Positions 1 through 8,989 of a DNA stretch of 64,000 nucleotides are shown here, piece after piece. Within the stretch, counting starts at the first letter, position 1; each line of letters opens with the position of its first letter. Under the pieces are notes generated by a model. That model saw only the letters and a program-made list of their open reading frames with translations. It was not told the origin of the DNA and did not search any database. Origin of the DNA: Neobacillus mesonae (GTDB lineage: Bacteria > Bacillota > Bacilli > Bacillales > Cytobacillaceae); contig NZ_KV440949.1 in NCBI RefSeq assembly GCF_001636315.1, positions 1,721,203 to 1,785,202 on the forward strand. Reading direction: 5' to 3'. The position numbers and the translations under genes were made by a program.

Positions 1-30
1 CTTTTATTGTCTGGCTCATATGTCCAGCTT

Positions 31-1591
<1,561 letters not shown>

Positions 1592-1620
1592 GTTGATTAG
1601 CTCATAAATTTACGTTGGCT

Positions 1621-1652
1621 CGAATTCTTCTATGAAGATAGAAGAAACTCGA
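1621..1652 (-). other. rRNA leader stem-loop
   Basis: An inverted repeat (CGAATTCTTCTAT, loop GAAG, ATAGAAGAAACTCG on the minus strand) lies in the pre-16S leader. Just upstream is the TTCTTTGAAAACTAAACA-type leader motif usual in Bacillus rrn operons. It is probably part of pre-rRNA processing or antitermination structure; that role is inferred. Confidence 0.5.
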
Positions 1653-1729
1653 TTATTATTGTTTGTTGACGTTTTTGTTTGTTTAGTTTTCAAAGAACAA
1701 TTCTTCTCTTTTTTCAAGAGACGTTTTCT

Positions 1730-1758
1730 ATCTTACCACGCTTCTTAAATCAAGTCAA
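1730..1758 (-). promoter_or_regulatory. rrn promoter P2
   Basis: Minus-strand -35 TTGACT (1753-1758) and -10 TAAGAT (1730-1735) are separated by exactly 17 bases, about 140 bases upstream of the 16S 5' end. Confidence 0.8.
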
Positions 1759-1819
1759 CCATTTTTTTAATAAGTTCAATCCTTTAAAACAGCTGATATG
1801 TTTCGAAGCGAACTTTTAT

Positions 1820-1848
1820 ATCATACCACCATAAAAACTATTTATCAA
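1820..1848 (-). promoter_or_regulatory. rrn promoter P1
   Basis: Minus-strand -35 TTGATA (1843-1848) and -10 TATGAT (1820-1825) are separated by 17 bases. P1 lies about 90 bases upstream of P2, the tandem arrangement typical of Bacillus rRNA operons. The rest of 1592-2060 is AT-rich and I see no credible gene in it. Confidence 0.75.
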
Positions 1849-2060
1849 TAGTAAATTTTATTAAATGGGGATGAAATAAAAATCATATTTGCCGTTTGTG
1901 ATCTGCTCTTTTTCAAAGCATTTTGTTCAGCGACAGTTATAAATATTACTCTCTTATTCACTGTAAGTCAACACTTTTTCTAAAAAAATTCCTAACCTTA
2001 TATGACTCCCGTCAAATTTCATCGTCCAATTCTAAACATTACTCACCATATAATAATATT

Positions 2061-2096
2061 AATGAGACACGAGAATCGCCCCCCGTGCCTCATTGG
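2061..2096. repeat. Palindromic repeat / terminator after ecfT
   Basis: AATGAGACACG and CGTGCCTCATT form the two arms around a C-rich loop. The hairpin overlaps the ecfT stop codon and is followed on the minus strand by an AT-rich run, so it probably ends the ECF operon transcript. The arm sequence (ATGAGACACGAGAA) belongs to the repeat family seen at about ten other sites in the window. Confidence 0.65.
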
Positions 2097-2920
2097 AATG
2101 GGTTGTAGAAGCGGTTGCCGTCGTGGAAGGTGGTGTATAGGGAGATGGTTAAGATTGTTATGAATAGGGCGATGGTGATGATATCATTTTTTTGGATTGG
2201 ACGGGATCGGTACCAGGTGCGTTTTTTGTTTTTTCCGAAGCCGCGAAGTTCCATGGCGTTACTGATGGTTTCAATTTTGTCGAGACTTGATAGAATCAGC
2301 GGGATGATGATGGATGCCGCGTTTTTGATACGTTTTGGCAGTTTTTCTTTACGCGACATATCAATTCCGCGCGCCTGCTGGGCTAGTGAAATGTTGCGAA
2401 AATCTCGTTGAATGTCCGGAATATAGCGCAGCGCCAAGGCAACAGCATAGGAAATTCGGTAACTGACACCGATACGGTTCAGTGAGGCCGCAAATTCACT
2501 TGGATTCGTAGTTACGATAAACAGCAGGGCTGCCGGAATAACGGTAAAATATTTAAGCGTTACATTGAATTGATAAAACAATTGCTCAAGCGTAACTGAA
2601 TATTTTCCTCCGATATCAACAAGCATATGGCTTGTCCCATAAATTTTCACCCCTTCCTGCGGTGAAAACAAATAGATTGCGAGATTATTAATCAATAGAA
2701 AAAACAAAATAAACAGAAGGACAAAGGCCACTTCTCTTATTTTTACCTTAGAAGCAATAAATATTAAAACACTAAATAGAAACAAAAAAAGTAAAACGCG
2801 GGTATCATAAGTCAACATCGCAATCGATGACCAGATGAGAAAGCAAATCAGCTTGGTGACACCTGTCAGCCGGTGCACCGGTGATTCCCGTTCTATATAT
2901 GAAAGCATTTCTACTGCCAT
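2090..2920 (-). CDS. ecfT: ECF transporter transmembrane component EcfT
   Basis: This is the integral membrane scaffold of an energy-coupling-factor importer. It couples the S component to the two ATPase domains. The 276-residue protein has about five or six hydrophobic segments (first near residues 25-65). Near residues 180-230 it has the two cytoplasmic coupling-helix motifs of the family, AQQARGID and AMELRGFG, which dock in the ATPases. ATG at 2920 overlaps the ATPase stop (ATGGCAGTAG), so translation is probably coupled; GAGGTG lies upstream as ribosome site. It is the last gene of the operon. Family assignment is firm. B. subtilis YkoC is the nearest analogue I recognise, but substrate is set by the S component, not by EcfT. 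Confidence 0.9.
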   Translation of the reverse strand: MAVEMLSYIERESPVHRLTGVTKLICFLIWSSIAMLTYDTRVLLFLFLFSVLIFIASKVKIREVAFVLLFILFFLLINNLAIYLFSPQEGVKIYGTSHMLVDIGGKYSVTLEQLFYQFNVTLKYFTVIPAALLFIVTTNPSEFAASLNRIGVSYRISYAVALALRYIPDIQRDFRNISLAQQARGIDMSRKEKLPKRIKNAASIIIPLILSSLDKIETISNAMELRGFGKNKKRTWYRSRPIQKNDIITIALFITILTISLYTTFHDGNRFYNPFQ

Positions 2921-4617
2921 TTTTGCCGCACCTCACGATCATAGGCAATAAACCGTTCGACAAACTGTTTATGCTCGTCTATCCCCGCTCGATGAGCCAA
3001 TTCAAAAAGGGATGTTTCCTTTAAATTCGCCTCAGTAATAATATGAGTATCCGCCAGCACATTTACAGCGGTATCATCAGCAATTTTTCGCCCGCCGGCA
3101 ATTACAATCGCGCGCGGTGTATATTCAAGCATCAGATGCATATCATGAGTAATCATGATGATGGTCACTCCCTTTCGATTCAGCTCCATCAGGAACTCCA
3201 TAATTTCCGTATAATGCCGAAGGTCCTGCCCGGCAGTCGGTTCATCGAGAATAATTACCTCCGGCTCTAATACTAGGATGGAAGCGATCGTTACCCGCTT
3301 CTTCTGGCCAAAACTCAGCGCGGAAATCGGCCAGTTGCGGTATGGATACAGCCCGCAGATTTTCAACGTCTTCAGCACCCGTTCCTTTATTTCCGCTTCC
3401 GGGACACCGCGGGATATGAGCCCCAGCGCGACTTCGTCAAAAATCATCGTTTTGGAAATCATGTGATTCGGATTTTGCATCACCATGCCAATCCTCTCAG
3501 CACGCTCTTTGATACTATCGCCGCTAATATCCCGCCCGCGGTAATAAATTTTTCCAGCATCCGGCTTTTCAAAACCACAAATAAGTTTAGACAGTGTCGA
3601 CTTTCCAGCACCGTTTTTTCCAACAATACTGACCATCTCACCTTTTTCAATAGAAAAAGAAATACCGTCAATCGTTGGCTGATTCGGTTTATAGCCAAAA
3701 CGGATATCCTTCAGCTCCAAAATCACTTCTGATTTCAGTTTAGTGTCTGGGTTTTCCACTTTTTCATACCATTTTAAGAGCTGATTTTTACAAGTATCCA
3801 TCTGAAATGTATCGAGGCGGGCCGGCCGCATCTCAGCAGTCACGCGGCACCCGGCATATTTCGCCGCTTTCACATATAATGGCTCGCGGATGGAGCATTG
3901 CTCAAGAACTGGTGAAGCCAGCAGCTCGTCCGGGGTCATATCGCTAAAGATCCTGCCATCGTCAACAACAACAATTCGATCAACAGGACGATGCAATACA
4001 TCCTCCAGCCGGTGCTCAATGATGATGATGGTTTTGTTTGTGTCCTGATGAATTTTATCTATCAGTTCAATTGCGTACTTTCCTGTGGCCGGGTCTAAGT
4101 TCGCCAACGGTTCGTCAAATAGGAGAATATCAACGTCGTCGACCATCACTCCTGCAAGTGAAACGCGCTGCTTTTGCCCGCCGGAAAGATGATGCGTGGC
4201 CGCGTCTAAGTGGTGTTCCATACCTACCAATTTTGAAACCTCTTCTACTTTTACAAACATCTGCCGCTGGGGTGTGCAATCATTCTCAAGTGCAAATGCG
4301 ATGTCCTCGGCAACTGTAAGACCGATAAACTGCCCATCAGGGTCTTGAAGAACCGTACCGACTTTCTTGGATTGGGAAAAAATGTCCTTCGGTTGCTCAC
4401 CGGCGATTTTCAGGCTTCCAGTTACGTTCCCTTTATAAGAAAATGGGACAAGGCCATTGAGACAATGGCCGAGAGTGCTTTTTCCCGACCCGGAAGGACC
4501 GACGATGAGCACCTTTTCCCCTTCATAGACCGTTAAATTAATATCCTGGAGAGTTGGCGCCGTCTGGCTGCGGTATTGAAAGCTGTAATTTTCGAATTGA
4601 ACGAGTGGTTTTTTCAT
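2911..4617 (-). CDS. ECF transporter double ATP-binding protein (EcfA1-EcfA2 fusion)
   Basis: A 568-residue protein with two complete ABC ATPase domains in tandem, like B. subtilis YkoD. It replaces separate EcfA1 and EcfA2 subunits and powers vitamin or nutrient uptake. Domain 1 (about 5-240) has Walker A GPSGSGKST, signature LSGGQKQR and Walker B ILLFDEP. Domain 2 (about 300-530) has Walker A GKNGAGKST, signature LSFGQKKR and Walker B VIILDEP. Both keep the switch histidine (IIEHR; MITHD), so both sites look catalytic. ATG at 4617 has GGAGAA about six bases upstream. It sits between the S-component gene and ecfT, all on one strand with short gaps. Confidence 0.92.
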   Translation of the reverse strand: MKKPLVQFENYSFQYRSQTAPTLQDINLTVYEGEKVLIVGPSGSGKSTLGHCLNGLVPFSYKGNVTGSLKIAGEQPKDIFSQSKKVGTVLQDPDGQFIGLTVAEDIAFALENDCTPQRQMFVKVEEVSKLVGMEHHLDAATHHLSGGQKQRVSLAGVMVDDVDILLFDEPLANLDPATGKYAIELIDKIHQDTNKTIIIIEHRLEDVLHRPVDRIVVVDDGRIFSDMTPDELLASPVLEQCSIREPLYVKAAKYAGCRVTAEMRPARLDTFQMDTCKNQLLKWYEKVENPDTKLKSEVILELKDIRFGYKPNQPTIDGISFSIEKGEMVSIVGKNGAGKSTLSKLICGFEKPDAGKIYYRGRDISGDSIKERAERIGMVMQNPNHMISKTMIFDEVALGLISRGVPEAEIKERVLKTLKICGLYPYRNWPISALSFGQKKRVTIASILVLEPEVIILDEPTAGQDLRHYTEIMEFLMELNRKGVTIIMITHDMHLMLEYTPRAIVIAGGRKIADDTAVNVLADTHIITEANLKETSLFELAHRAGIDEHKQFVERFIAYDREVRQKWQ

Positions 4618-4658
4618 AAAAATTCTCCAATGCTGACCCTTTTTTTAAAAAAATTTAT

Positions 4659-5216
4659 CTAAACATCCTTCGTCAGGCTGCCGCTCTGGCTGCGAGTTTT
4701 TGCATAGATGGAAAGCAGCAGCGATCCCAGAACGGCGACCGTTACCATGTTTAGTCCCCCGGCAACAGCACCTTGCAAATACACTTTATTCACCGGTTCT
4801 GCATAGATAAGAACGTCCAGTGTCGGTGCGATGGCAAACCAGCCGATTGCCTGGGCGATGATTTGGACGACGTTAAACAAAATGATTTTTTTCGTATTAA
4901 AAATTCCTGCCTCAATATTGATTTTCTTGGATGCCAGGCCGATGATGAAACCAACTAGGCCGGAGACCACCACCCAGCTCCACCACGGAGTGCCGTAAAA
5001 AATAAAATCCTTTAAAGTGTGGCCTATTAAGCCAATCAGCCCTCCGGCAACCGGTCCGAAGATGATTGCCATTAGCGCTAAGAATCCGTATGATGTGTCG
5101 AAGTTGGTATTTGGAACTCCTGTGGGGATCGAGGCAAATCGTCCTAAAATCACGAATACCGCAGCACCGATCCCTATCGCTACAATTGTTTTTATCGATA
5201 ACGTTTTCCCACCCAT
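4659..5216 (-). CDS. ECF transporter S component, UPF0397 family
   Basis: A 185-residue, highly hydrophobic protein with about five or six membrane segments. It is the substrate-binding component of the ECF importer. N-terminal residues [20 protein letters not shown] and the following [11 protein letters not shown] resemble the UPF0397 / riboflavin-type S-component superfamily. Start ATG at 5216 uses AGGAGG inside the last codons of the preceding gene, so the two are translationally linked. The substrate cannot be read from sequence. Because the leader is a Met T-box and the first gene cleaves SAM, a methionine-related compound (SAM, methylthioadenosine or a methionine precursor, as predicted for Mts-type ECF systems) is the best inference. 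Confidence 0.8.
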   Translation of the reverse strand: MGGKTLSIKTIVAIGIGAAVFVILGRFASIPTGVPNTNFDTSYGFLALMAIIFGPVAGGLIGLIGHTLKDFIFYGTPWWSWVVVSGLVGFIIGLASKKINIEAGIFNTKKIILFNVVQIIAQAIGWFAIAPTLDVLIYAEPVNKVYLQGAVAGGLNMVTVAVLGSLLLSIYAKTRSQSGSLTKDV

Positions 5217-5220
5217 GTTC

Positions 5221-6078
5221 TCAACCTCCTATAATTTTGGCTATTTTTCGAATTGAGATTTTCCATGATGCGCCGGTTTCGACATGATAGGCTTTGGCGA
5301 AGGAGCCTTGGTTGATGGCAACACCAATTTTATCTAGCGAATTTACATACAGCAGCGGCTCGCCTAAATGAATATCGGCAAATGTCCGGCCGTAGGTCAT
5401 GATATTTTTATAAACCTGACGGGTGTCGTTTTCGATCGTTACCTCAAACGAGTCGCCATACTTAGCTCCTAAATCCTGAAAAAGGATACGGTCAATATTG
5501 GTCCACAAATTGCCGAAGCGGACATCGAGAATATCGATATTCCCGGTAAGAACCTGGTCCGTTATGCTCGCTTCCGGTTTAGGAAGTTCGATGACGGAAT
5601 TGGACGGCAGCTCAGGACCGACCTCTTCGAATGTAATGACACCTGAAGCAAGCCTTGCACCTGTAAAGGCATAAACGTCGCGGCCATGGAACGTATAGGA
5701 CTCACCCGAACGCGGCAGGCGGTTGACTGTTTCATCGATGATTCTCACTGCAGTGATCCCAATGCTGCTTTTAATATGGGTCAATGTGCCGTTATCCGGG
5801 GTTACAACATAATGATTCTGGGCCGTTTTTGCGACAATGCTGCGGCGCTCAGAACCCACGCCGGGGTCGACAACCGAAACAAACACCGTTCCCTCAGGCC
5901 AGTAAGCAACCGTTTGATATAAGCGGTAGGAGCCTTCCCAAATATTGTACTGCGGGATATCATGGGTTAAATCAAAAATCCTGATCGCCGGGTTTACTGA
6001 AATCGCCACACCGTACATTGCACTGACGGCACCGTCACTTAAACCAAAATCAGTCTGTAACACAAGATTATTACTCAT
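5221..6078 (-). CDS. SAM hydrolase (adenosine-forming), DUF62 / SAM hydroxide adenosyltransferase
   Basis: The family hydrolyses S-adenosylmethionine to adenosine and methionine; its relatives include the fluorinase and chlorinase. The 285-residue product begins [16 protein letters not shown]. The triad known in archaeal family members (Asp, Arg, His) is visible at D71 and R78 (in [10 protein letters not shown]) and H131 (in YTFHGRD), with nearly the same spacing. ATG at 6078 was chosen because AAGGAGG lies directly upstream; a 17-residue in-frame extension runs back into the leader. It is the first gene of the operon with the ECF transporter, directly downstream of the Met T-box. Likely cytoplasmic. 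The halogenase reaction is unlikely in this context. Confidence 0.88.
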   Translation of the reverse strand: MSNNLVLQTDFGLSDGAVSAMYGVAISVNPAIRIFDLTHDIPQYNIWEGSYRLYQTVAYWPEGTVFVSVVDPGVGSERRSIVAKTAQNHYVVTPDNGTLTHIKSSIGITAVRIIDETVNRLPRSGESYTFHGRDVYAFTGARLASGVITFEEVGPELPSNSVIELPKPEASITDQVLTGNIDILDVRFGNLWTNIDRILFQDLGAKYGDSFEVTIENDTRQVYKNIMTYGRTFADIHLGEPLLYVNSLDKIGVAINQGSFAKAYHVETGASWKISIRKIAKIIGG

Positions 6079-6151
6079 TTTATTTTCCTCCTTGTTCTTA
6101 TATGCTTTTTCGGTATCATACTTAGTCACTTGTTAGTACCGTTTGTAGAAA

Positions 6152-6519
6152 ATAAAAAACCACGCCCCTATCTATTTTTATAAAAAATAAATAAGGACGT
6201 GGTTTGAATCTCCACGTGGTACCACCTTAATTCACTGTATGCTCGCGCAATACAGCCTCTGCTAGTACTAGAGCTCTTGCGTATCCCGGCTCTTTATACT
6301 GTGGTATGGATAACGAGTACCAAATCTCGTCGGAACCTACTCCGGTCTATTCGCTAATCGGCTTCCGCCTTTGGATAGATCGTTTCAGCACGCAGCTCTG
6401 AGGCCATTTTTCCGATTCGTATCTTTGCTTCTTCTCAGCACCCGAAGCTCTCTGTGAAAAATAACTAAACCGTACTTTCCCTCTTCAACGCTTTATAAAC
6501 TAGTATTTATTTGAAAATT
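6152..6519 (-). promoter_or_regulatory. T-box leader with methionine specifier
   Basis: The minus-strand RNA has the T-box layout. Stem I begins with ACAGAGAGC, followed by the GGTGCTGAGAAG segment. A candidate specifier AUG (6405-6407) sits in the usual GAAAA-AUG-GCCUC context, and stem I closes with GCTGAAA. The T-box core AAGGTGGTACCACG is at 6215-6228; its UGGU bulge pairs with an ACCA tRNA end. The terminator follows (6154-6205). Uncharged tRNA-Met should stabilise the antiterminator and turn on the SAM hydrolase-ECF operon. The T-box identity is firm; the methionine reading rests on alignment by eye. Confidence 0.88.
6154..6205 (-). terminator. T-box regulated intrinsic terminator
   Basis: The minus-strand stem AACCACG...CGTGGTT has a long AT-rich loop and is followed by TTTTTTATTTT. 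Its 5' arm can instead pair with the CGTGG next to the T-box core, giving the antiterminator. Confidence 0.85.
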
Positions 6520-6525
6520 TACTCA

Positions 6526-6554
6526 ATTATATTCCGTGAAATGGAAATAGTCAA
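6526..6554 (-). promoter_or_regulatory. Promoter of the T-box operon
   Basis: Minus-strand -35 TTGACT (6549-6554) and -10 TATAAT (6526-6531) are 17 bases apart, placing the transcript start near 6519 at the head of the T-box leader. Confidence 0.85.
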
Positions 6555-6575
6555 GCAAAATTGGTGTACATTGTT

Positions 6576-6620
6576 TGGTGTCAGGCACCATGTGAAAAAT
6601 TCACATGGCGCCTGACACCA
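6576..6620. repeat. Long palindrome with TGTCAGGCACC core
   Basis: Two 21-base arms (6576-6596 and 6600-6620) match at 20 of 21 positions around a three-base loop. It lies six bases after the abrB-family stop codon and probably acts as its terminator. The GGTGTCAGGCACC core recurs at 15123-15173. Confidence 0.8.
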
Positions 6621-6625
6621 CCGTT

Positions 6626-6904
6626 TTATTTCGAGCCTAATGCTGCTTTTAATTCCTCATAAAGGTCTTGTGCTCCTTGTGGGCTTAGGATGATATCGCC
6701 GGAGTAGCGTTTGTTGTCGTTTGAGACTTCTCCAGTTAGCATGCAGACATTGGATGGCTGATATTTGTGTAAGATAATTCGCTCATCGTCTACAAAAATT
6801 TCCAAAGGGTCTTTAATTTGAATATCAAGGCTTGTTCTTAATTCCCTTGGAATTACGATTCTTCCTAATTCATCTACCTTGCGGACAATGCCAGTACTTT
6901 TCAT
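6626..6904 (-). CDS. AbrB/Abh-family transition-state regulator
   Basis: A 92-residue DNA-binding protein. Residues 1-50 form a SpoVT-AbrB swapped-hairpin domain (MKSTGIVRKVDELGRIVIP), nearly identical to the N-termini of B. subtilis AbrB and Abh. The C-terminal half (multimerisation domain) contains MLTGEVSNDNKRYSGD and ILSPQGAQDLYEELKAAL, which looks closer to Abh than to AbrB. It should repress or modulate stationary-phase genes as a tetramer. ATG at 6904 has AGGGG nine to ten bases upstream, and a TATAAT at 6940-6945 is a possible -10. It is monocistronic. The AbrB/Abh paralogue choice is uncertain. Confidence 0.92.
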   Translation of the reverse strand: MKSTGIVRKVDELGRIVIPRELRTSLDIQIKDPLEIFVDDERIILHKYQPSNVCMLTGEVSNDNKRYSGDIILSPQGAQDLYEELKAALGSK

Positions 6905-7026
6905 ATGGATTTTCCCCTACTTTTCTAGTATTTTTTTATATTATAGCACAAAAAATGTAATAGTTTGGGGATTTTGGTAAATAGGCAGTATAGGACTATT
7001 CCTACTTCTTATCTCATTAAACTAGT

Positions 7027-7134
7027 TTAGCCTTCAATGGGCAAAAGTATAAAAAAGCGCCATGCATCATCGACACCTTTAACCGTGCTGCGCTTTGTTT
7101 TGTATAGTTTTGTAAGATTCCGAATTTCAATCAT
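7027..7134 (-). pseudogene. Remnant of metN (methionine ABC transporter ATPase), 5' end only
   Basis: A 35-codon ORF starts at ATG 7134 after AGAGG. Its first 23 codons read MIEIRNLTKLYKTK then RSTVKGVDD, the standard start of a MetN-type ABC ATPase. After VDD the similarity stops and the frame runs 12 more codons to a stop, with no Walker A. It lies directly downstream of a complete SAM riboswitch, the usual control of metNIQ. I read it as the stump left by a deletion. The breakpoint sequence CCATGCATCAT (7060-7070) also occurs in the repeat at 38571-38581. It is too short to judge as an expressed peptide. Confidence 0.65.
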
Positions 7135-7235
7135 ATTGATTACCTCTTTTTTCTAAGGTAGTAGCAAGCGGTTCACTGCAGGTATTCCGCTTCGGCAACC
7201 GCTTTTCTTTAGCGACGCTTCGCCTCTTATCCACG

Positions 7236-7397
7236 CAAAAAATGCCCCTTTCATCTGAAAGAGGCATCGAAAAATCTAAACGGATATTTCGCCTTATCTT
7301 TCAGAATGAAAGTCATTCTGCAGGATTTGGCACCTTCCCATTATAGGGGGTTGCCGGACGTCATCGGGCCATGTCCCTCGGTCACTCTTGATAAGCT
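7236..7397 (-). promoter_or_regulatory. SAM-I riboswitch (S-box) with terminator
   Basis: The minus-strand aptamer (7291-7397) has the S-box signature: GCTTATCAAGAG opening P1, GGGACATGGCCCGATGACG, CCGGCAACC, GGTGCCAAATCCTGCAG, and closing AGATAAGGC. A terminator follows at 7236-7268 (ATGCCTCTTTCA, loop, TGAAAGGGGCATTTTTT). SAM binding should terminate transcription. The only coding sequence downstream is the metN stump, then a gene-free stretch to abrB, so the switch looks orphaned. An 8-bp inverted repeat (AAGCGGTT...AACCGCTT) lies further downstream at about 7169-7206. Confidence 0.93.
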
Positions 7398-7426
7398 TTT
7401 TCAAAGTCTATTATTAAGATAGTACA

Positions 7427-7455
7427 AATATACTAACGTGTTTTTATTTTGTCAA
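7427..7455 (-). promoter_or_regulatory. Promoter of the SAM riboswitch transcript
   Basis: Minus-strand -35 TTGACA (7450-7455) and -10 TATATT (7427-7432), 17-base spacer, about 30 bases upstream of the aptamer. The promoter is intact although its gene is not. Confidence 0.82.
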
Positions 7456-7563
7456 TCATCAGAAAATAGTATTTTACTATAATGAAGCGTTTCCATTTCA
7501 TTAGTACCAAGCATAGAGTAAAAATTAAAAAATTTTCCAGCATGCACAGGGTGGTCACGGTAA

Positions 7564-8982
7564 TCAGCTTGACTCCTTCTCTTTCATAGCTTCAAAGGAA
7601 AACGGGACCCCGGCCATTTTTGCTGTCAGCTCGTCGTAACAGACTAAATCTTGTTTGGTCAGCTCTTTAATAGAGCGTTTCCCAATCGCTCTCGTCGCGA
7701 CTTTCATTTCTTCCATACTCGCCGTTAAAAACTTCTCAGCCGCCTGGACGCCTTCTTCTACCGTGAATTCATCCTTAAACTTGCCGTTATACCACACCGC
7801 TTGTGTCGGCGGCTCGAACGGAAGGGCCTTTAAGACCTGGGTATGAGCAACCGCAAATAATAAAGCAGAACCTACACTAATTGCATCCGCTCCAAGTGCC
7901 AGCACTTTTAAGAAATGGCCGGGGACTAACAGGCCGCCCGATACAATTAAACTTATTTGGCCCTTCAGCTTTCTTTTTTCCAAATGATTAGCGGCCCGGA
8001 CAACGGCATGTAAGGTTGGAATGCCAAAGTCATCTAATAAAATCGGAGGAGCCTCTTTCATCGCGGCTTGACCGCCGTCGATTGTAATAAAATCAACACC
8101 GATTTCAATTAAATGATCAAGATCTTCTTCAATTTTGCCGCCTGCCCCAATTTTTGCCCCAACCGGCACACCGCCAGACAATTTACGAAGGACATCCACC
8201 ATTTTCTTCAAATCCTGCAATGTCTGTTTTTCAAAAAACTGTTCCATTATAAAGGCATCTTCATTTTCCTCAAGTCCCATGATTTGACGCGCACGGCCTG
8301 GTAATTCCTTGGGGGGGATTTTTTTCCCCATTCCAAGCATGGCTCCCTGCCCTAGTTTGATTTCAATCGCGTCGGCACGCTTGATGACTTCCTCTTCCTT
8401 TGCCCAAGAGGTTTTGGAAAACTGTAAAATATACTTTCCCGCCGCTTCTAATTCCTCAGGCAGGATTCCTCCCTCCCCAGAGTTGATCGCCGTTCCTGTA
8501 TTTTTGGCCGCTTGGGCTAAGGACAGCCTTACTTGTTCACTGACCCCAACACCGTATCCCATCCCGCTGATGATAAGCGGAATATCGATTTCCATTGGTA
8601 TTTTCGCATTTGGTCCAATTGTTACTTTGACATCTACCTCATCCTCCCCATCAACAGGAAATGGCGATGTCTGTGCGGGGATTAAGGTGATCGATTCTAA
8701 ATGGGGCCACTTGACGGAGGAACCTCCAAGCGGTCGATAAATGACTTCGCTGCTAGAAGCACGCAAGCTGTTTTCCAACGTGTTTTGGATGCCCATATGC
8801 CGCAGTCCCGGCATCAATTCCATAATATTTTCCTGGTAGCTGTCCGTCAGAATAATTGTTCCTGCCTTTTTGACCACCAGCTTCATAATCCACCGCCAAC
8901 CAATCAGCATAAACAAAGCGCTGAAAAATAATAAAATCACCATTGTTAATGTGCTATATAAGAACAAATTTTGCATATTCAT
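7564..8982 (-). CDS. FMN-binding glutamate synthase-family protein, copy 2
   Basis: The product of about 472 residues has an N-terminal membrane helix (about 6-30), then the FMN-binding TIM-barrel of the glutamate synthase central/large-subunit family: PLIISGMGYG, NSGEGGILPEELE, IKLGQGA, GAKIGAGGKIEEDLDHL, ITIDGGQAA, VSGGLLVPGHFLK and ALGADAISVGSALLF. The glutaminase domain is absent, and I see no cysteine cluster for the 3Fe-4S centre (the single Cys is near the C-terminus). It is therefore not a classical glutamate synthase; true substrate unknown. The start is at 8982 (MNMQ), matching its paralogue; ATG 8976 is better spaced from GGAG. The gene begins eight bases after the paralogue's stop. 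B. subtilis YerD is a recognised relative. Confidence 0.82.
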   Translation of the reverse strand: MNMQNLFLYSTLTMVILLFFSALFMLIGWRWIMKLVVKKAGTIILTDSYQENIMELMPGLRHMGIQNTLENSLRASSSEVIYRPLGGSSVKWPHLESITLIPAQTSPFPVDGEDEVDVKVTIGPNAKIPMEIDIPLIISGMGYGVGVSEQVRLSLAQAAKNTGTAINSGEGGILPEELEAAGKYILQFSKTSWAKEEEVIKRADAIEIKLGQGAMLGMGKKIPPKELPGRARQIMGLEENEDAFIMEQFFEKQTLQDLKKMVDVLRKLSGGVPVGAKIGAGGKIEEDLDHLIEIGVDFITIDGGQAAMKEAPPILLDDFGIPTLHAVVRAANHLEKRKLKGQISLIVSGGLLVPGHFLKVLALGADAISVGSALLFAVAHTQVLKALPFEPPTQAVWYNGKFKDEFTVEEGVQAAEKFLTASMEEMKVATRAIGKRSIKELTKQDLVCYDELTAKMAGVPFSFEAMKEKESS

Positions 8983-8989
8983 CGCTCCA

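Noticed and set aside
1923..2108. 61-codon ORF on the plus strand
   Set aside because: No ribosome site, low-complexity composition, and it runs through the palindrome and into ecfT in antisense.
5221..6078. SAM-dependent chlorinase/fluorinase (halogenating) activity
   Set aside because: The hydrolase-type Asp-Arg-His triad is present and the operon concerns methionine; no halometabolite genes are nearby.
7476..7500. cre-like sequence (ATGAAGCGTTTCCAT) upstream of the SAM riboswitch promoter
   Set aside because: One base is missing between the TG and CG elements, so it does not fit the CcpA consensus spacing.
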